DNA of 64,000 bases from Mycetohabitans rhizoxinica HKI 454 (GTDB lineage: Bacteria; Pseudomonadota; Gammaproteobacteria; Burkholderiales; Burkholderiaceae): assembly GCF_000198775.1 (NCBI RefSeq), contig NC_014722.1, forward strand, positions 2,278,832-2,342,831, read 5' to 3'. Under the pieces are notes generated by a model. It saw only the letters and a list, made by a program, of their open reading frames with translations, searched no databases and was not told the DNA's origin. A program made the position numbers and the translations under genes. Shown piece by piece: positions 47,894-58,904 of the stretch (position 1 is its first letter; each line of letters opens with the position of its first letter).

Positions 47894-48937
47894 TCAGACG
47901 CCGGCTTCGAACGCCGCCGCCGCGCGCCGCAGCCGGTCGTTGACCGCTGCCCACTCGGCGGTAGCTGGCAATGGCTCGATGAAGATACGCAGCACGTTCG
48001 CGCCGTCCAACTCGCGCAACATCCGGTAGAGTTCACGCGCATACACGTGCGGATCCTCGGGTGCGGCGACGAACTGTAAGTTGGGCCGTGCACACAACGC
48101 CTTGGCCTGTGGCAGGTCGGCGCGCGCAATGACCGCCAGTCGTTCATGCGGCGCATGGGCGGCGACCTCGCACAGGATTGCCTCGAGCGGCAGCAACGCG
48201 AGCGGCGTGCGCGGTGCATAGTGCGCCTTCAGCGTGCCGGAGGCGCGCGGCACCGTGGCATCGCTACCGTCGGGCAGCCGCGGCTCCGCGCCGAGCACGT
48301 CGGCGATCTGCTGCGGAGTGATTCGCCCAGGGCGCAGCAGCGCCGGAAAGCCACGCGACAGGTCGATGATCGTCGACTCGATGCCGACATCGCATGCGCC
48401 ACCATCCAATACGTGCACGCTGTCGCCAAACTCATCGCGCACATGCTGCGCGGTCGTCGGGCTCACATGGCCGAACTTATTCGCGGACGGCGCGGCCACA
48501 CCGCCGTGGCCGTGCTGCAAGTCGGAGAACGCACGCAGCAACGCCTGCGCCACCGGATGCGACGGACATCGCAGCCCGATCGAGTCCTGCCCGCCGCTCA
48601 CCGCGTCCGGGATTGCGTCGGCCCGTTTCAGGATCAACGTCAATGGCCCAGGCCAAAACGCATCGATTAAGCGGCGCGCCTCCGAACCCAGCGTCCGGAC
48701 CCAGCCACCGGGATCGTCACCTGGCGCCAAATGGACAATGACGGGATGGGTCGCGGGCCGGCCCTTGGCTGCGTAAATGCGCGCCACGGCCTGTGGATTG
48801 CGGGCATCCGCGCCCAACCCGTACACCGTCTCGGTCGGGAACGCAACCAGTTCGCCGGCGTCCAGGCGGCGCGCGGCAGCATCGATTGCGGCCGGCGCCG
48901 GCCACCCGAGCATCGGCGCGTCGCTGTTGGCAGACAT
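47894..48937 (-). CDS. ywlC: Threonylcarbamoyl-AMP synthase, Sua5/YwlC type
   Basis: Makes threonylcarbamoyl-AMP for the t6A modification at position 37 of ANN-reading tRNAs. At 347 residues it is the long Sua5 form: an N-terminal YrdC domain (VAFPTETVYGLGADA, KGRPATHPVIVH, SIGLRCPSHP, APSANKFGHVSPTTAQHV, DVGIESTIIDLSRG) and a C-terminal Sua5 domain beginning near SGTLKAHYAPRTPL. I start at the ATG at 48937 (MSANSDAPM); another in-frame ATG at 48985 overlaps the purK stop (ATGA), so a 16-residue longer form is possible. Last gene of the purCEK operon. Confidence 0.9.
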   Translation of the reverse strand: MSANSDAPMLGWPAPAAIDAAARRLDAGELVAFPTETVYGLGADARNPQAVARIYAAKGRPATHPVIVHLAPGDDPGGWVRTLGSEARRLIDAFWPGPLTLILKRADAIPDAVSGGQDSIGLRCPSHPVAQALLRAFSDLQHGHGGVAAPSANKFGHVSPTTAQHVRDEFGDSVHVLDGGACDVGIESTIIDLSRGFPALLRPGRITPQQIADVLGAEPRLPDGSDATVPRASGTLKAHYAPRTPLALLPLEAILCEVAAHAPHERLAVIARADLPQAKALCARPNLQFVAAPEDPHVYARELYRMLRELDGANVLRIFIEPLPATAEWAAVNDRLRRAAAAFEAGV

Positions 48938-48981
48938 CGGCGTTGGCGCGCCACGCCCGTCGTTGCGTTGCCGGGTGCCGC

Positions 48982-50235
48982 TCATTCGAGTGGAATATGC
49001 AAAAGGCGCGCGCAATCGCGCGCGGCCGCCCGAGCTTCGTCCAGCGTCGGCGCAGTCAGTGTCAGATGGCCCATCTTGCGCCCGACGCGGGCTTCTTCCT
49101 TCGCGTACAGGTGCAGGTGCGCACCCGGCATCGCGGCAACCTCGTGCCATGGCGGCACGCGCGGCGTCTTGTCTGCAAACCACACATCGCCAAGCAAATT
49201 CAGCATGACCGCGGGCGAATGCTGACGCGGGCAGCCCAGCGGCATGCCAGTCATCGCGCGCACCTGCTGCTCAAACTGGTTCGACACGCACGCGTCAATC
49301 GTATAGTGGCCGGAATTGTGCGGCCGGGGCGCCATTTCGTTGGCCACCAGCGAGCCGTCCTTCAGCACGAAGAACTCCACGCACAGCACGCCGACATAGT
49401 CCAGTTGTGCCGCGATCGACAGCGCCGCAGCCTGCGCCCGCTCGATAAGCGCCGCATCCGCAACCGGCGCCGGCGAGATCGTCTGCGACAGAATGCCGTG
49501 AAGATGGATATTTTGTGCGACCGGAAACACCGCCGTCGTGCGCTCCGCGCCACGCGCGACGATGACCGAAATCTCGTACGCGAGCGGCAGCCGCTGCTCG
49601 AGTACGCACGCGACGCCGCCCAGCGACGCATGCGCGACGCGTACCTCGTCTGGATTGCACACGCTCATTTGCCCCTTGCCATCGTAGCCGAGACGCGCGG
49701 TCTTCAGGATCCCCGGCAGCACCGCCGCCAGGGCCTCATCGGACAGGGCCTGCAGCGCGGCCGGGGATTCGATCACCACGTGGGGCGCGACCGGTACGCC
49801 GGACTGCTCGATCCAGCGCTTTTCGGCGATACGGTCCTGCGCGATGGCGACGCACTGCGCGGACGGGCTCACGCAGGTAGTGCGCGCCAGCCAGTCCAGG
49901 CTAGCGGCTGGCACATTCTCAAACTCGGTCGACACCGCCGCGCACAGCCGCGCCATTTCAGCGAGCGCCTCGCGATCGTCATACGCGGCGCAAAGATGGC
50001 GATCCGCAACGCCGGCCGCCGGACAGGTGATCTCCGGATCCAGCACGGCGACACGGTAGCCCATCGCCTGCGCGGCAAAACAGAACATCCGGCCGAGCTG
50101 GCCACCGCCGACCATGCCCAGCCACGCGCCCGGCATGATGGGCGCGCGTGGATAGGCCGGCGCGCCGAATGTGGGCGAGCTGGCACGCGCCGTCGAGAAT
50201 GAACCCGTGCCTACGGGTAAACGAGCATCTGTCAT
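48982..50235 (-). CDS. purK: 5-(carboxyamino)imidazole ribonucleotide synthase
   Basis: ATP-grasp enzyme that turns AIR plus bicarbonate into N5-CAIR, in purine synthesis. N-terminal [20 protein letters not shown] (glycine-rich) and [13 protein letters not shown]-grasp features in [12 protein letters not shown] and [20 protein letters not shown] followed by NSGHYTIDA. About 35 extra residues precede the glycine-rich motif with the start at 50235 ([11 protein letters not shown]). Length 417. It follows purE by 92 bases; the product is used by PurE. Confidence 0.93.
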   Translation of the reverse strand: MTDARLPVGTGSFSTARASSPTFGAPAYPRAPIMPGAWLGMVGGGQLGRMFCFAAQAMGYRVAVLDPEITCPAAGVADRHLCAAYDDREALAEMARLCAAVSTEFENVPAASLDWLARTTCVSPSAQCVAIAQDRIAEKRWIEQSGVPVAPHVVIESPAALQALSDEALAAVLPGILKTARLGYDGKGQMSVCNPDEVRVAHASLGGVACVLEQRLPLAYEISVIVARGAERTTAVFPVAQNIHLHGILSQTISPAPVADAALIERAQAAALSIAAQLDYVGVLCVEFFVLKDGSLVANEMAPRPHNSGHYTIDACVSNQFEQQVRAMTGMPLGCPRQHSPAVMLNLLGDVWFADKTPRVPPWHEVAAMPGAHLHLYAKEEARVGRKMGHLTLTAPTLDEARAAARDCARLLHIPLE

Positions 50236-50327
50236 CTTGTCAGCATCATTAGGTCGGCGGCAGAGCCCCTGGACACACAATTCAATGCCGAAGGCCGCCA
50301 CGCTGGCGCCTCGGCCCACGCGGCGCG

Positions 50328-50900
50328 TCAATCCACCGGCAACACCATCGCCCGCGCGGCATCGTTCTGACGCACACGGAACGCTGCGAGCCTGGACGCG
50401 AAGCCGTCCGCGTCGACCGGCGCGCCGGCACTGCCCGCGCTCGCAAGCAACGCCACGGCGAACAACGCGGCATTAGCCGCACCGGCCTCGCCGATCGCGA
50501 ACGTCGCGACCGGCACGCCCTTGGGCATCTGCACGATCGAGTGCAACGAATCCACGCCCCGCAAGTACTTGCTGGCCACCGGCACGCCGAGCACCGGCAC
50601 CGTTGTCTTGGCCGCGAGCATGCCGGGCAGGTGCGCGGCGCCGCCCGCGCCCGCAATGATCGCGCGCAGGCCGCGCGCGCGCGCGGCCTGCGCGTAATCG
50701 AACATTTCATCCGGCATCCGGTGCGCGGATACGACGCGTGCCTCGTAGGACACGCCAAACTCGCGCAGGATCGCCACGGCGTGCTGCATCGTGTCCCAGT
50801 CCGATGAGGACCCCATGACCACGCCAACCAGCGGGTCCGAGCGACTGTGCGCGCTGCCGGGCTGCACGGGTTGCTGTGCTTGCTGCTTGACTTCGTTCAT
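50328..50900 (-). CDS. purE: 5-(carboxyamino)imidazole ribonucleotide mutase
   Basis: Rearranges N5-CAIR to CAIR. The class I PurE motif is [15 protein letters not shown], with [15 protein letters not shown] (active-site His), [17 protein letters not shown], and [18 protein letters not shown]. 190 residues with an N-terminal extension of about 25. Start at the ATG at 50900 ([10 protein letters not shown]). It lies 13 bases downstream of purC and before purK in the operon. Confidence 0.94.
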   Translation of the reverse strand: MNEVKQQAQQPVQPGSAHSRSDPLVGVVMGSSSDWDTMQHAVAILREFGVSYEARVVSAHRMPDEMFDYAQAARARGLRAIIAGAGGAAHLPGMLAAKTTVPVLGVPVASKYLRGVDSLHSIVQMPKGVPVATFAIGEAGAANAALFAVALLASAGSAGAPVDADGFASRLAAFRVRQNDAARAMVLPVD

Positions 50901-50913
50901 CGCCGCGCCTCCG

Positions 50914-51810
50914 TTATTGATGCAGCGGCTGGCCCGTGAGCCGCTCGAGGGCTTCACGATACTTCGCCGCGGTCTTGTCGATCACCTCGCGCGGCAGCTT
51001 CGGCGCCGGCGGCGCCTTGTTCCACGGCTGCGCCTCCAGCCAGTCGCGCACGAACTGCTTGTCGAACGACGGCGGATGGGTGCCGACCCGGTATTGATCC
51101 GCAGGCCAGAACCGCGACGAGTCGGCGGTCAGCACTTCGTCCATCAGATACAGCTTGCCGTCGTCATCGAGCCCGAACTCGAACTTGGTGTCCGCGATGA
51201 TGATCCCGCGCGTGGCCGCGTAGTGCGCAGCCGTCTTGTACAGCGAGATGCTGATGTCGCGAATGCGAGCGGCCAGCTCGGCGCCAATACGCTGCTCAAC
51301 CTCGGCAAACGTAATGTTCTCGTCGTGATGGCCGATGTCCGCTTTCGCCGCCGGCGTGAAGATCGGCTCCGGCAGCCGTTGCGCATTTTGCAGGCCCGAC
51401 GGCAGCACGACGCCGCACACCGAACCGCTAGCCTGATAGTCCTTCCAGCCACTGCCAGCGAGGTAGCCACGCACCACCGCCTCCACCAGGATCGGCTGCA
51501 GGCGCCGCACCACGACCGCGCGGCCGGCGACCTGCGGCACCTCATCGGGCGCGACGACACTTTCCGGCGCCACGCCGGTCAAGTGGTTCGGCACCATGTG
51601 CGCAAGCTTGTCGAACCAGAAATTGGCCATTTGGTTCAGCACACGCCCCTTGTCCGGAATCGGCTCGCCCAGGATCACGTCGAACGCCGACAGGCGATCG
51701 GTCGTCACAATCAGCAATTTGTCGTCGCCGACCGCATAATTGTCGCGAACCTTGCCGCGGCCCAGCAGCGGCAGCGACTTCAGCGTGGATTCATAGAGCA
51801 CAGAGGGCAT
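50914..51810 (-). CDS. purC: Phosphoribosylaminoimidazole-succinocarboxamide synthase (SAICAR synthetase)
   Basis: Joins CAIR and aspartate using ATP. Conserved elements: [80 protein letters not shown] and [14 protein letters not shown]. 298 residues, the eukaryote-like length seen in this group. The ATG at 51810 ([10 protein letters not shown]) is chosen over the frame start 31 codons upstream because the family begins there. First of purC-purE-purK-ywlC; the gap of 126 bases to fba suggests its own promoter, though none is obvious. Confidence 0.95.
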   Translation of the reverse strand: MPSVLYESTLKSLPLLGRGKVRDNYAVGDDKLLIVTTDRLSAFDVILGEPIPDKGRVLNQMANFWFDKLAHMVPNHLTGVAPESVVAPDEVPQVAGRAVVVRRLQPILVEAVVRGYLAGSGWKDYQASGSVCGVVLPSGLQNAQRLPEPIFTPAAKADIGHHDENITFAEVEQRIGAELAARIRDISISLYKTAAHYAATRGIIIADTKFEFGLDDDGKLYLMDEVLTADSSRFWPADQYRVGTHPPSFDKQFVRDWLEAQPWNKAPPAPKLPREVIDKTAAKYREALERLTGQPLHQ

Positions 51811-51936
51811 CGTCGGGTCCCAGAAAGTGGAAAAGCCGTTCCACGGCAATGCGGGAACGGCGTGTATTGTAAACCGAGCGCAGCATGGCGCCGCGTCGCG
51901 CAACCGGCAACACGCACCGGCCCAGTTGGCGGCGAA

Positions 51937-53001
51937 TCAGCGCACCACTTGCTTGAGCGCGCCCGACTTGTATTGCTCAGCGATCTTGTCCAGCGACAAT
52001 GGCTTGATCTTGCTGGCCTGCCCTTCGCAGCCGAACTGCCGATAGCGCGCCAGGCACACCTTTTTGGCTGCTTCGCGCGCCGGCTTCAGGTAGTCGCGCG
52101 GGTCGAACTTGCTCGGGTTCTCGACGAAATAGCGGCGGATCGCACCGGTGATCGCTAGTCGCAGGTCCGTATCAATATTGATCTTGCGCACACCGTGCTT
52201 GATGCCTTCCTGGATTTCCTCGACCGGCACACCATACGTTTCCTTCATGTCGCCACCGAACTCGCGGATTTCCGCCAGCAGCTCCTGCGGCACCGACGAC
52301 GAGCCGTGCATCACCAAGTGCGTGTTCGGAATCCGCGCATGGATTTCCTTGATCCGGTCGATGGCCAGAATGTCGCCGGTCGGCTTCTTCGTGAACTTGT
52401 AAGCGCCATGGGACGTACCGATCGCGATGGCCAGCGCATCGCACTGCGTCGCGCGTACGAAGTCGGCCGCCTGCTCGACGTCGGTGAGCAGTTGCTCGCG
52501 CGTCATCGTCCCTTCCGCACCGTGACCGTCCTCCTTGTCGCCCTTCATCGTCTCGAGCGAACCGAGCACGCCAAGCTCGGCCTCGACCGTCACGCCGATC
52601 GCATGCGAGAACTCGACCACTTGTCGCGACACCTCGACGTTGTACTCGTAACTAGCGACCGTCTTGCCGTCGGCCTGCAGCGAACCGTCCATCATCACGC
52701 TGGTAAAGCCACTGCGAATCGCCGCCATGCAAACCGCCGGCGATTGCCCGTGGTCCTGGTGCATCACGATCGGCAGATGCGGATAAGACTCGACCGCCGC
52801 CTCGATCAGATGACGCAGGAACGCTTCACCCGCATATTTGCGCGCACCCGCCGACGCCTGCATGATCACCGGCGCATTCGCCTCGTGCGCGGCCGCCATG
52901 ATCGCCTGCACCTGCTCGAGATTGTTGACGTTGAACGCCGGCAATCCGTAGCCGTTTTCAGCCGCGTGATCCAACAGTTGACGCATCGATACGAGAGGCA
53001 T
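51937..53001 (-). CDS. fba: Fructose-bisphosphate aldolase, class II
   Basis: Zinc-dependent aldolase of glycolysis and gluconeogenesis. Conserved text: [30 protein letters not shown] (catalytic Asp and metal His), [32 protein letters not shown] (metal His) and [13 protein letters not shown], with the [14 protein letters not shown] phosphate-binding region near the end. 354 residues, the usual size for the Burkholderia-type (class IIB) enzyme. Downstream of pyk by 164 bases. Confidence 0.96.
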   Translation of the reverse strand: MPLVSMRQLLDHAAENGYGLPAFNVNNLEQVQAIMAAAHEANAPVIMQASAGARKYAGEAFLRHLIEAAVESYPHLPIVMHQDHGQSPAVCMAAIRSGFTSVMMDGSLQADGKTVASYEYNVEVSRQVVEFSHAIGVTVEAELGVLGSLETMKGDKEDGHGAEGTMTREQLLTDVEQAADFVRATQCDALAIAIGTSHGAYKFTKKPTGDILAIDRIKEIHARIPNTHLVMHGSSSVPQELLAEIREFGGDMKETYGVPVEEIQEGIKHGVRKINIDTDLRLAITGAIRRYFVENPSKFDPRDYLKPAREAAKKVCLARYRQFGCEGQASKIKPLSLDKIAEQYKSGALKQVVR

Positions 53002-53165
53002 GTTTCACTCCTTCAATGAGAATTCTTCCCGGCATTGGCCGCGCTACCGTGGGCCGCGCGCATCCATATTGTGCCGTGCGCCGCGCGCTGCCTCGATCGG
53101 GCGCTGTCGCGTCGGTCATCGGCCATTATTGTACGTTGACTGGGACGCGCCCAGCGGCGAAAACC

Positions 53166-54602
53166 TCAGACGATGTCGCCCACCTTGACGATCTTCAGCG
53201 TATTGGTCCCACCCGCCTGTCCCATCGGCTCGCCCACGGTCAACACAACCATGTCGCCGCGCACCGCGTAGCCGTTCTTTACCAGCACCTCGAGCGCCTG
53301 CTGTAGCGCCGTATCGCGGTCCAGGCTCGATTCCAGATGCAGCGGCACCACATTGCGGTACAGCGCCATCATCCGCTCGCTGGCCACGCGCGGCGTCAAC
53401 GCATAAATCGGCACATGCAGCCAATGCCGACTCATCCATAACGCGGTCGCGCCCGACTCGGTCAGCGCAATAATCGCCTTGGCGCCGAGGTGGAACGCAG
53501 TGAACAGCGCTCCCATCGCGATCGACTGGTCGATGCGGGTGAACGTGCGATCCAGGAAATCCTTGTCCAACTCGACGTGCTCGGACTTTTCCGCCTCCAC
53601 GCAGATAGCCGCCATCGTCTCGATGGTCTCGACCGGATGCCGGCCGGCCGCGGTCTCCGCGGACAACATCACCGCATCGGTGCCGTCCAGCACCGCGTTG
53701 GCCACGTCCGAGACTTCCGCCCGCGTCGGCACCGGGTTCTGGATCATCGACTCCATCATCTGCGTGGCGGTGATCACGGTCTTGTTCGCCTCCCGCGCCA
53801 TCCGGATCATGCGCTTTTGCAGCGCCGGCACCGCCGCATTACCGACCTCCACCGCCAAATCGCCGCGCGCCACCATGATGCCGTCCGATGCATCGAGGAT
53901 CTCCTGCAATGCCGGGATCGCCTCGGCACGCTCGATTTTAGCGATCATCTTCGGCTTGTGACCGTACGGCGCGCCGGCGATGTTCGCGAGCTGCCGCGCC
54001 ATCTCCATGTCCGTCGCATTTTTCGGGAACGACACGGCAACCAGATCCGCGCCGAGCGCCATAGCCGTACGGATATCCTCCATGTCCTTCGCCGTCAGTG
54101 CGGGGGCGGACAGACCGCCGCCCTGCCGGTTAATCCCTTTATTGTTCGACAATTCGCCGCCGACCTTCACGCTCGTGTGGATCTCCCCGCCGATCACCCG
54201 CTGCACGCTCAACACGATCAGGCCATCGTTGAGCAGCAAGATATCACCGGCCTTCAGATCGCGTGGCAGGTCCTTGTAGTCCAGGCCGACGCGCTCGTCG
54301 TTGCCCAGTTCGCACGCGGCGTCCAGCACGAACGGCGCGCCCGGCACGAGCGTCACGCGGCCGTTCTCGAACTTGCCGACGCGGATCTTCGGACCTTGCA
54401 GGTCCGCCATGATCGCCACTTCACGGCCCGCCTGCCGCGCAGCCTCCCGCACGAACTCAGCACGCTGGCGATGATCGTCGGCGGTGCCGTGCGAGAAATT
54501 CAGCCGCACAACATCCAGCCCCGCCGCGATCATCCGCGACAGGATGTCTGGCGAACTGGACGCGGGTCCGATGGTGGCGACAATCTTGGTAGCGCGATGC
54601 AT
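53166..54602 (-). CDS. pyk: Pyruvate kinase
   Basis: Final glycolytic step, PEP to pyruvate. It starts MHRATKIVATIGPASSSPDI and includes VRLNFSHGTADDH, ADLQGPKIRVGKF, KIERAEAIPALQEILDASDG (active-site Lys and Glu), GIMVARGDLAVEVG and AVMLSAETAAGRHPVE. 478 residues. The start at 54602 is exact; the much longer open frame up to 55097 lies antisense within pgk and is spurious. Midway between pgk and fba on the same strand. Confidence 0.96.
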   Translation of the reverse strand: MHRATKIVATIGPASSSPDILSRMIAAGLDVVRLNFSHGTADDHRQRAEFVREAARQAGREVAIMADLQGPKIRVGKFENGRVTLVPGAPFVLDAACELGNDERVGLDYKDLPRDLKAGDILLLNDGLIVLSVQRVIGGEIHTSVKVGGELSNNKGINRQGGGLSAPALTAKDMEDIRTAMALGADLVAVSFPKNATDMEMARQLANIAGAPYGHKPKMIAKIERAEAIPALQEILDASDGIMVARGDLAVEVGNAAVPALQKRMIRMAREANKTVITATQMMESMIQNPVPTRAEVSDVANAVLDGTDAVMLSAETAAGRHPVETIETMAAICVEAEKSEHVELDKDFLDRTFTRIDQSIAMGALFTAFHLGAKAIIALTESGATALWMSRHWLHVPIYALTPRVASERMMALYRNVVPLHLESSLDRDTALQQALEVLVKNGYAVRGDMVVLTVGEPMGQAGGTNTLKIVKVGDIV

Positions 54603-54777
54603 GAGTCTCCTTGACTGAGTTAAAGCGCTGCATAAAGCGCTGCCGCAGAGGCGATGGCCCGGAGCGGATGCGACACCGACGCCACGCCGCAGCGCGCGGC
54701 TGGCCGGGCCAGGACAGCCGCGCCGCCATGTTGCGGCGTCGGCGGTAAGTGGCACAAGGTCGCGCGCCGCAACCCGT

Positions 54778-55992
54778 TTATGTGTCGGCGTTGCCGGCTT
54801 GCGCACGGCTTTGCAGCACCTGGACCGCGGGCAGCGTCTTGCCCTCGAGGAACTCGAGGAAGGCCCCCCCGCCGGTCGAGATATAACTGACCTTGTCATG
54901 AATACCGTACTTCGCAATCGCCGCGAGCGTATCGCCGCCGCCTGCGATGGAGAACGCCTCCGACTGCGCGATGGCCTGCGCGAGCGTCTTCGTGCCGTTG
55001 CCGAACTGATCGAACTCGAACACCCCGACAGGCCCGTTCCACACGATCGTGCCGGCCTTTTCCAGTTGCGCGGCCAGCGCGGCCGCGGTCTGCGCACCGA
55101 TGTCCAGGATCATGTCGTCGTCAGCCACCTCGCTTGCCGCCTTGGTCTGCGCCTGGGCGCCCGGCGCAAACTCTTTCGCGGTCACCACGTCGGTCGGAAT
55201 CGGCACCGACGCTCCGCGCGCGTTCGTCGCGTCGATGATCGCCTTGCTCTGGCCGACCAGATCCGCTTCGGCCAGCGATTTGCCGATCGGCAACCCGGCG
55301 GCTAGCATGAACGTGTTTGCGATGCCGCCGCCCACGATCAGTTGGTCGACCTTCTGGGCAAGCGACTCCAAGATTGTCAGCTTCGTCGACACCTTCGAGC
55401 CCGCCACGATCGCCACGAGCGGACGTTTCGGGTGGCCGAGCGCTTTGCCCAACGCATCGAGTTCCGCCGCGAGCAGCGGACCGGCGCACGCGATCTTCGC
55501 GTACTTCGCGATCCCGTGCGTGGTCGCCTCCGCGCGGTGCGCGGTGCCGAACGCGTCATTGACGTAGACGTCGCACAGCGCGGCCATCTTTTGCGCAAGC
55601 TCGTCCGAATTCTTCTTCTCGCCCGGGTTGACGCGGCAATTCTCGAGCAACACGACATCGCCGGGCGCCACGTTTACACCATGCTCGACCCAGTTGGCCA
55701 CCAGCGGCACGTCGCGGCCGAGCAACTGGCCCAGGCGCTTAGCCACGGGTGCGAGAGAGTCTTGCGGCTTAAACTGCCCTTCGGTGGGGCGGCCCAGGTG
55801 CGAGGTCACCATCACCGCCGCGCCGGCATCAAGCGCCTGGCGGATCGCCGGGACCGACGCGCGGATGCGGGTGTCCTCGGTGATGTTGCCGGCATCGTCT
55901 TGTGGCACATTCAGGTCGGCACGGATGAACACGCGCTGGCCGCGGAGCTTTCCGTCCGCGATGAGGTCGGTCAAACGCAGAACTTGAGTCAT
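54778..55992 (-). CDS. pgk: Phosphoglycerate kinase
   Basis: Converts 1,3-bisphosphoglycerate and ADP to 3-phosphoglycerate and ATP. Conserved text: [44 protein letters not shown] (Arg usual; LLENxRFxxGE), [43 protein letters not shown]-like [16 protein letters not shown], and [15 protein letters not shown]. The ATG at 55992 ([14 protein letters not shown]) gives 404 residues; the open frame above is not coding. First of the glycolytic row pgk-pyk-fba. Confidence 0.96.
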   Translation of the reverse strand: MTQVLRLTDLIADGKLRGQRVFIRADLNVPQDDAGNITEDTRIRASVPAIRQALDAGAAVMVTSHLGRPTEGQFKPQDSLAPVAKRLGQLLGRDVPLVANWVEHGVNVAPGDVVLLENCRVNPGEKKNSDELAQKMAALCDVYVNDAFGTAHRAEATTHGIAKYAKIACAGPLLAAELDALGKALGHPKRPLVAIVAGSKVSTKLTILESLAQKVDQLIVGGGIANTFMLAAGLPIGKSLAEADLVGQSKAIIDATNARGASVPIPTDVVTAKEFAPGAQAQTKAASEVADDDMILDIGAQTAAALAAQLEKAGTIVWNGPVGVFEFDQFGNGTKTLAQAIAQSEAFSIAGGGDTLAAIAKYGIHDKVSYISTGGGAFLEFLEGKTLPAVQVLQSRAQAGNADT

Positions 55993-56368
55993 GAGGTTGG
56001 CTTGACAAAGTTGAGGAAAGGGTAAAGCCGCGGCGCGGACGAGGTGACGCGCACGCCGCCGTCGCGTGATGCGCATCCGGTGAACCACCGGGCAAGCGGA
56101 CGGCCCGGCCCGTGCAGCTCGCCGGGAACATGTCATTCTAGCGCATCGGATGGAGCGATCGAAGTATCAGAAGTTGCGGCAGGGCTGCCAAAAAGTACTG
56201 GATCACCGGCACGGAATCGTGGCATGCCGGTTCAGCCCTGGACTGACCCGGAGCGCGCACAGGATAGATGTTCAGCGCGGGATAGGCGTTCAGATAGGCG
56301 CTCATTAATCGCCGGCGGTGCCATCAACGGAGTACCACCCGCCCGGCCCGAGTGGGAACGGGGACCGA
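55993..56368. other. Intergenic region without a recognised gene
   Basis: About 375 bases between azlD and pgk. No hairpin with a T-run, no clear promoter and no protein-like frame. It presumably includes the pgk promoter. Confidence 0.4.
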
Positions 56369-56695
56369 TCAAGACCACCCTAACCGCAGCGCCGTGAACA
56401 CCAACATCCCGACGACAATCGTCTGGACCATGCTCCGGCGCCACAGAAACCACAGCGTGCCGGCAACCGTGCCATACAATGCATGGTTGTCGAGCGCGAA
56501 CGCTAGCCCTCGCGGCGTCATGGCGACATCCGGCACGACCACCGCAATCAGCGCCGCTGCAGGTGCATAACGCAATGCGCGCAGCACGCGCTCTGGCAAC
56601 ACGGTGCGCTCGCCGCCCAGCAGGAAAGCGGCGCGGGTCACGCCGGTGACGATCATCATGCCGACAATCGTGAGCCAAATCTCGGTCGAGTTCAT
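56369..56695 (-). CDS. azlD: AzlD-family branched-chain amino acid export subunit
   Basis: A small membrane protein of 108 residues with four helices, partner of AzlC. It starts MNSTEIWLTIVGMMIVTGVT and contains the AzlD pattern RAAFLLGGERTVLPERVLRA followed by LRYAPAAALIAVVVPDV. Its start overlaps the azlC stop by four bases (56692-56695). AzlCD exports branched-chain amino acids, for example azaleucine, in Bacillus; the substrate here is inferred. Confidence 0.9.
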   Translation of the reverse strand: MNSTEIWLTIVGMMIVTGVTRAAFLLGGERTVLPERVLRALRYAPAAALIAVVVPDVAMTPRGLAFALDNHALYGTVAGTLWFLWRRSMVQTIVVGMLVFTALRLGWS

Positions 56696-57447
56696 TGCGA
56701 CACCCTGCCGCCCTGTCCAGCGCGCCGCAATGCGCTCGCCGACCTGTTGCGCGCATAGGTGTCACTGGCGAGTCCCGCGAGCAGCGCGGCCAGGATCGCC
56801 AGCGGCAGCGACAGGCGGTATGGCATGTCAATGCTAACGAGTGCGACGATCGCCGCGATGACGACGGCCACCAGCGTCGAGCGGCCGACAATCGCCGACA
56901 CCATGATCGGGATCAACGCGAGCGTACCCGCCAGGCTCAAGCCCCAGTCGTCTGGAAAAAGGCTAGCGAGCAGAATGCCGATGATCGAGGACGCCTGCCA
57001 CATGATCCAGCTTGACGCCGCCATGCCCCAAAAAAACGCCTCCTTACCAGGCTCATACCCGGACTTGAAGCCGCGCGCCTGGAACAGCAGGTAGATCACG
57101 TCGCCGTTGAAATAGCCTAGCCACAGACGGCGCGGCATTGACAGGTACGAAAAATGGGGCGCCAGGCCGGCACTGAACACGATAAACCGCGTATTGATCA
57201 TCGCCGCGGTCAGCAGCACAGTCCACATCGGCAGCTTCGCCGCGAGCAGCGGCAACACGGCCAGTTGCGAGGAGCCGGCATACACGAGCAGCGACATCCC
57301 GAGCGACTGCGGCACGGTCAGCACCGACTTGCTCATCGCGATGCCGGTCACCAGCCCCCAGGAGAACATTGCGGCAAAGGTCGGCGCACAGGTGCGCACG
57401 CCCTCGACAAAGGCGCGGCGGTCGACATCGGACAAACGCTGGAACAT
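56692..57447 (-). CDS. azlC: AzlC-family branched-chain amino acid exporter
   Basis: A 251-residue membrane protein. It starts MFQRLSDVDRRAFVEGVRTC and holds the AzlC core AQSLGMSLLVYAGSSQLAV-like text (PQSLGMSLLVYAGSSQLAVL) and INTRFIVFSAGLAPHFSYL. The GGTP of the last helices is less clear. The start at 57447 is preferred over a frame start 25 codons upstream. Coupled with azlD. Its location next to ilvE on the opposite strand hints at a link with branched-chain amino acid metabolism. Confidence 0.9.
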   Translation of the reverse strand: MFQRLSDVDRRAFVEGVRTCAPTFAAMFSWGLVTGIAMSKSVLTVPQSLGMSLLVYAGSSQLAVLPLLAAKLPMWTVLLTAAMINTRFIVFSAGLAPHFSYLSMPRRLWLGYFNGDVIYLLFQARGFKSGYEPGKEAFFWGMAASSWIMWQASSIIGILLASLFPDDWGLSLAGTLALIPIMVSAIVGRSTLVAVVIAAIVALVSIDMPYRLSLPLAILAALLAGLASDTYARNRSASALRRAGQGGRVSQ

Positions 57448-57757
57448 GGCAGCAACGATGAATTGAGTGGAGCGGGCTGGCGATCGGCGATTGCAGCGGC
57501 GACTCCCTCTAGGTAAGCACACGGATTATAAGACTGGCCCGGCCACGCATCCACCACCCATTGACGATCCGCTAACCGCTTTGTTGGACGCCGGCGGGCC
57601 ACGGCACGCCACGCCACGAGAAACAGTGGCAGGTCACGGCAAGCGGTACGCCGTATGCGCGTCGGGACTCAAATTGGCGCTAAAATAACGTCCTTTGGCT
57701 GAGCCGTTGCGCGTTCCGTGCGGACGGCCAACGACAGACACTGCGAGGACAATCCCT

Positions 57758-58678
57758 ATGTCAATGGCCGACCGCGATGGCAAGATTTGGATGGACGGCA
57801 AGCTGATCGACTGGCGCGACGCGAAGATCCATGTGCTGACGCACACGCTGCACTATGGAATGGGCGTATTCGAAGGGGTGCGTGCGTATCAGACTAGCGC
57901 AGGCCCCGCGATCTTCCGGTTGAAGGAGCATACGAGGCGCCTGTTCAACTCGGCAAAGATCTTCCAGATGGACGTGCCGTTCGACCAGGAAACGATCATC
58001 GCCGCGCAGCGCGACGTCGTGCGGGAAAACCAGCTCCAATCGTGCTACCTGCGCCCGATCATCTGGGTCGGCTCCGAGAAGCTCGGCGTGTCGGCGAAAG
58101 GCAACACGATCCATGTCGCGATCGCGGCATGGCCATGGGGGGCCTACCTCGGCGACGAAGGGCTGTCCAACGGCATTCGCGTGAAGACCTCGTCGTTCAC
58201 GCGCCATCACGTCAACGTGTCGATGGTGCGCGCCAAGGCGTCGGGCTGGTACGTGAACTCGATCCTCGCCAACCAGGAGGCAGCCGCCGACGGCTACGAC
58301 GAGGCGCTGCTGCTGGATGTGGACGGCTACGTGTCCGAGGGCTCCGGCGAGAACTTCTTCCTCGTCAACCACGGCAAGCTGTATACGCCGGACTTGTCGT
58401 CGTGCCTGGACGGCATCACGCGCGACACGATCATCACGCTGGCGAAAGACTTCGGCATCGAAGTCATCGAAAAGCGCATCACACGGGACGAGGTGTACAC
58501 GGCGGACGAGGCGTTCTTCACCGGAACCGCGGCCGAAGTCACACCGATCCGCGAACTGGACAACCGCACGATCGGCGCCGGTCGCCGCGGACCGGTCACC
58601 GAAAAGCTCCAGTGCGCGTTCTTCGATATCGTGTCGGGAAAAAACAAACAGTACGCGCACTGGCTGACCCAGGTCTGA
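57758..58678 (+). CDS. ilvE: Branched-chain amino acid aminotransferase
   Basis: A PLP enzyme of fold type IV that makes or degrades Val, Leu and Ile, 306 residues. It starts MSMADRDGKIWMDGKLIDWR; THTLHYGMGVFEGVRAYQTS is the usual entry. The PLP lysine lies in VRAKASGWYVNSILANQEA. C-terminal text EGSGENFFLVNHGKLYTPDL, DGITRDTIITLAKDFGIEV and FFTGTAAEVTPIRELD is typical. The start at 57758 has GAGGA about 10 bases ahead; the 21 upstream codons in frame are unlikely. Heads the row ilvE - zinc-finger - waaF. Confidence 0.95.
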   Translation: MSMADRDGKIWMDGKLIDWRDAKIHVLTHTLHYGMGVFEGVRAYQTSAGPAIFRLKEHTRRLFNSAKIFQMDVPFDQETIIAAQRDVVRENQLQSCYLRPIIWVGSEKLGVSAKGNTIHVAIAAWPWGAYLGDEGLSNGIRVKTSSFTRHHVNVSMVRAKASGWYVNSILANQEAAADGYDEALLLDVDGYVSEGSGENFFLVNHGKLYTPDLSSCLDGITRDTIITLAKDFGIEVIEKRITRDEVYTADEAFFTGTAAEVTPIRELDNRTIGAGRRGPVTEKLQCAFFDIVSGKNKQYAHWLTQV

Positions 58679-58709
58679 GCCTGCCTCTTTCGAACCCAAG
58701 ATCGACCCT

Positions 58710-58904
58710 ATGAGCGAATTGAAGGAAATGCCGCTGATCGAACTCAGCGCGAAGGACATCCCCGCCTATTGCCCGAACCCAGCGATGCCCCGCTGGAGCG
58801 CGCATCCGCGTGTTTTCATCGACGTCACGCACGGCGAGGCGCGCTGCCCTTACTGCGGCACGCGCTATAAACTGCGCGACGGCGAGGTGCTCAAGGGCCA
58901 TTGA
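58710..58904 (+). CDS. Zinc-finger protein of the NDUFS6-like (zf-CHCC) family
   Basis: A 64-residue protein. The four zinc ligands are Cys near YCPNPAMPRWSAHPRVFI (the C and the following H) and the CPYCGTRYKL knuckle (CxxC). Proteobacterial members of this family are often placed next to ilvE or waaF. The function is unknown; homology with the mitochondrial complex I subunit does not by itself show a respiratory role. Start MSELKEMPLIEL at 58710. Confidence 0.9.
   Translation: MSELKEMPLIELSAKDIPAYCPNPAMPRWSAHPRVFIDVTHGEARCPYCGTRYKLRDGEVLKGH

Noticed and set aside
53490..54614. A long plus-strand open frame opposite pyk
   Set aside because: Arg/His-rich antisense shadow of pyruvate kinase.
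54603..55097. A 165-codon N-terminal extension of pyruvate kinase
   Set aside because: It runs through the intergenic region and into pgk in another frame; the family starts exactly at MHRATKIVATIGP.
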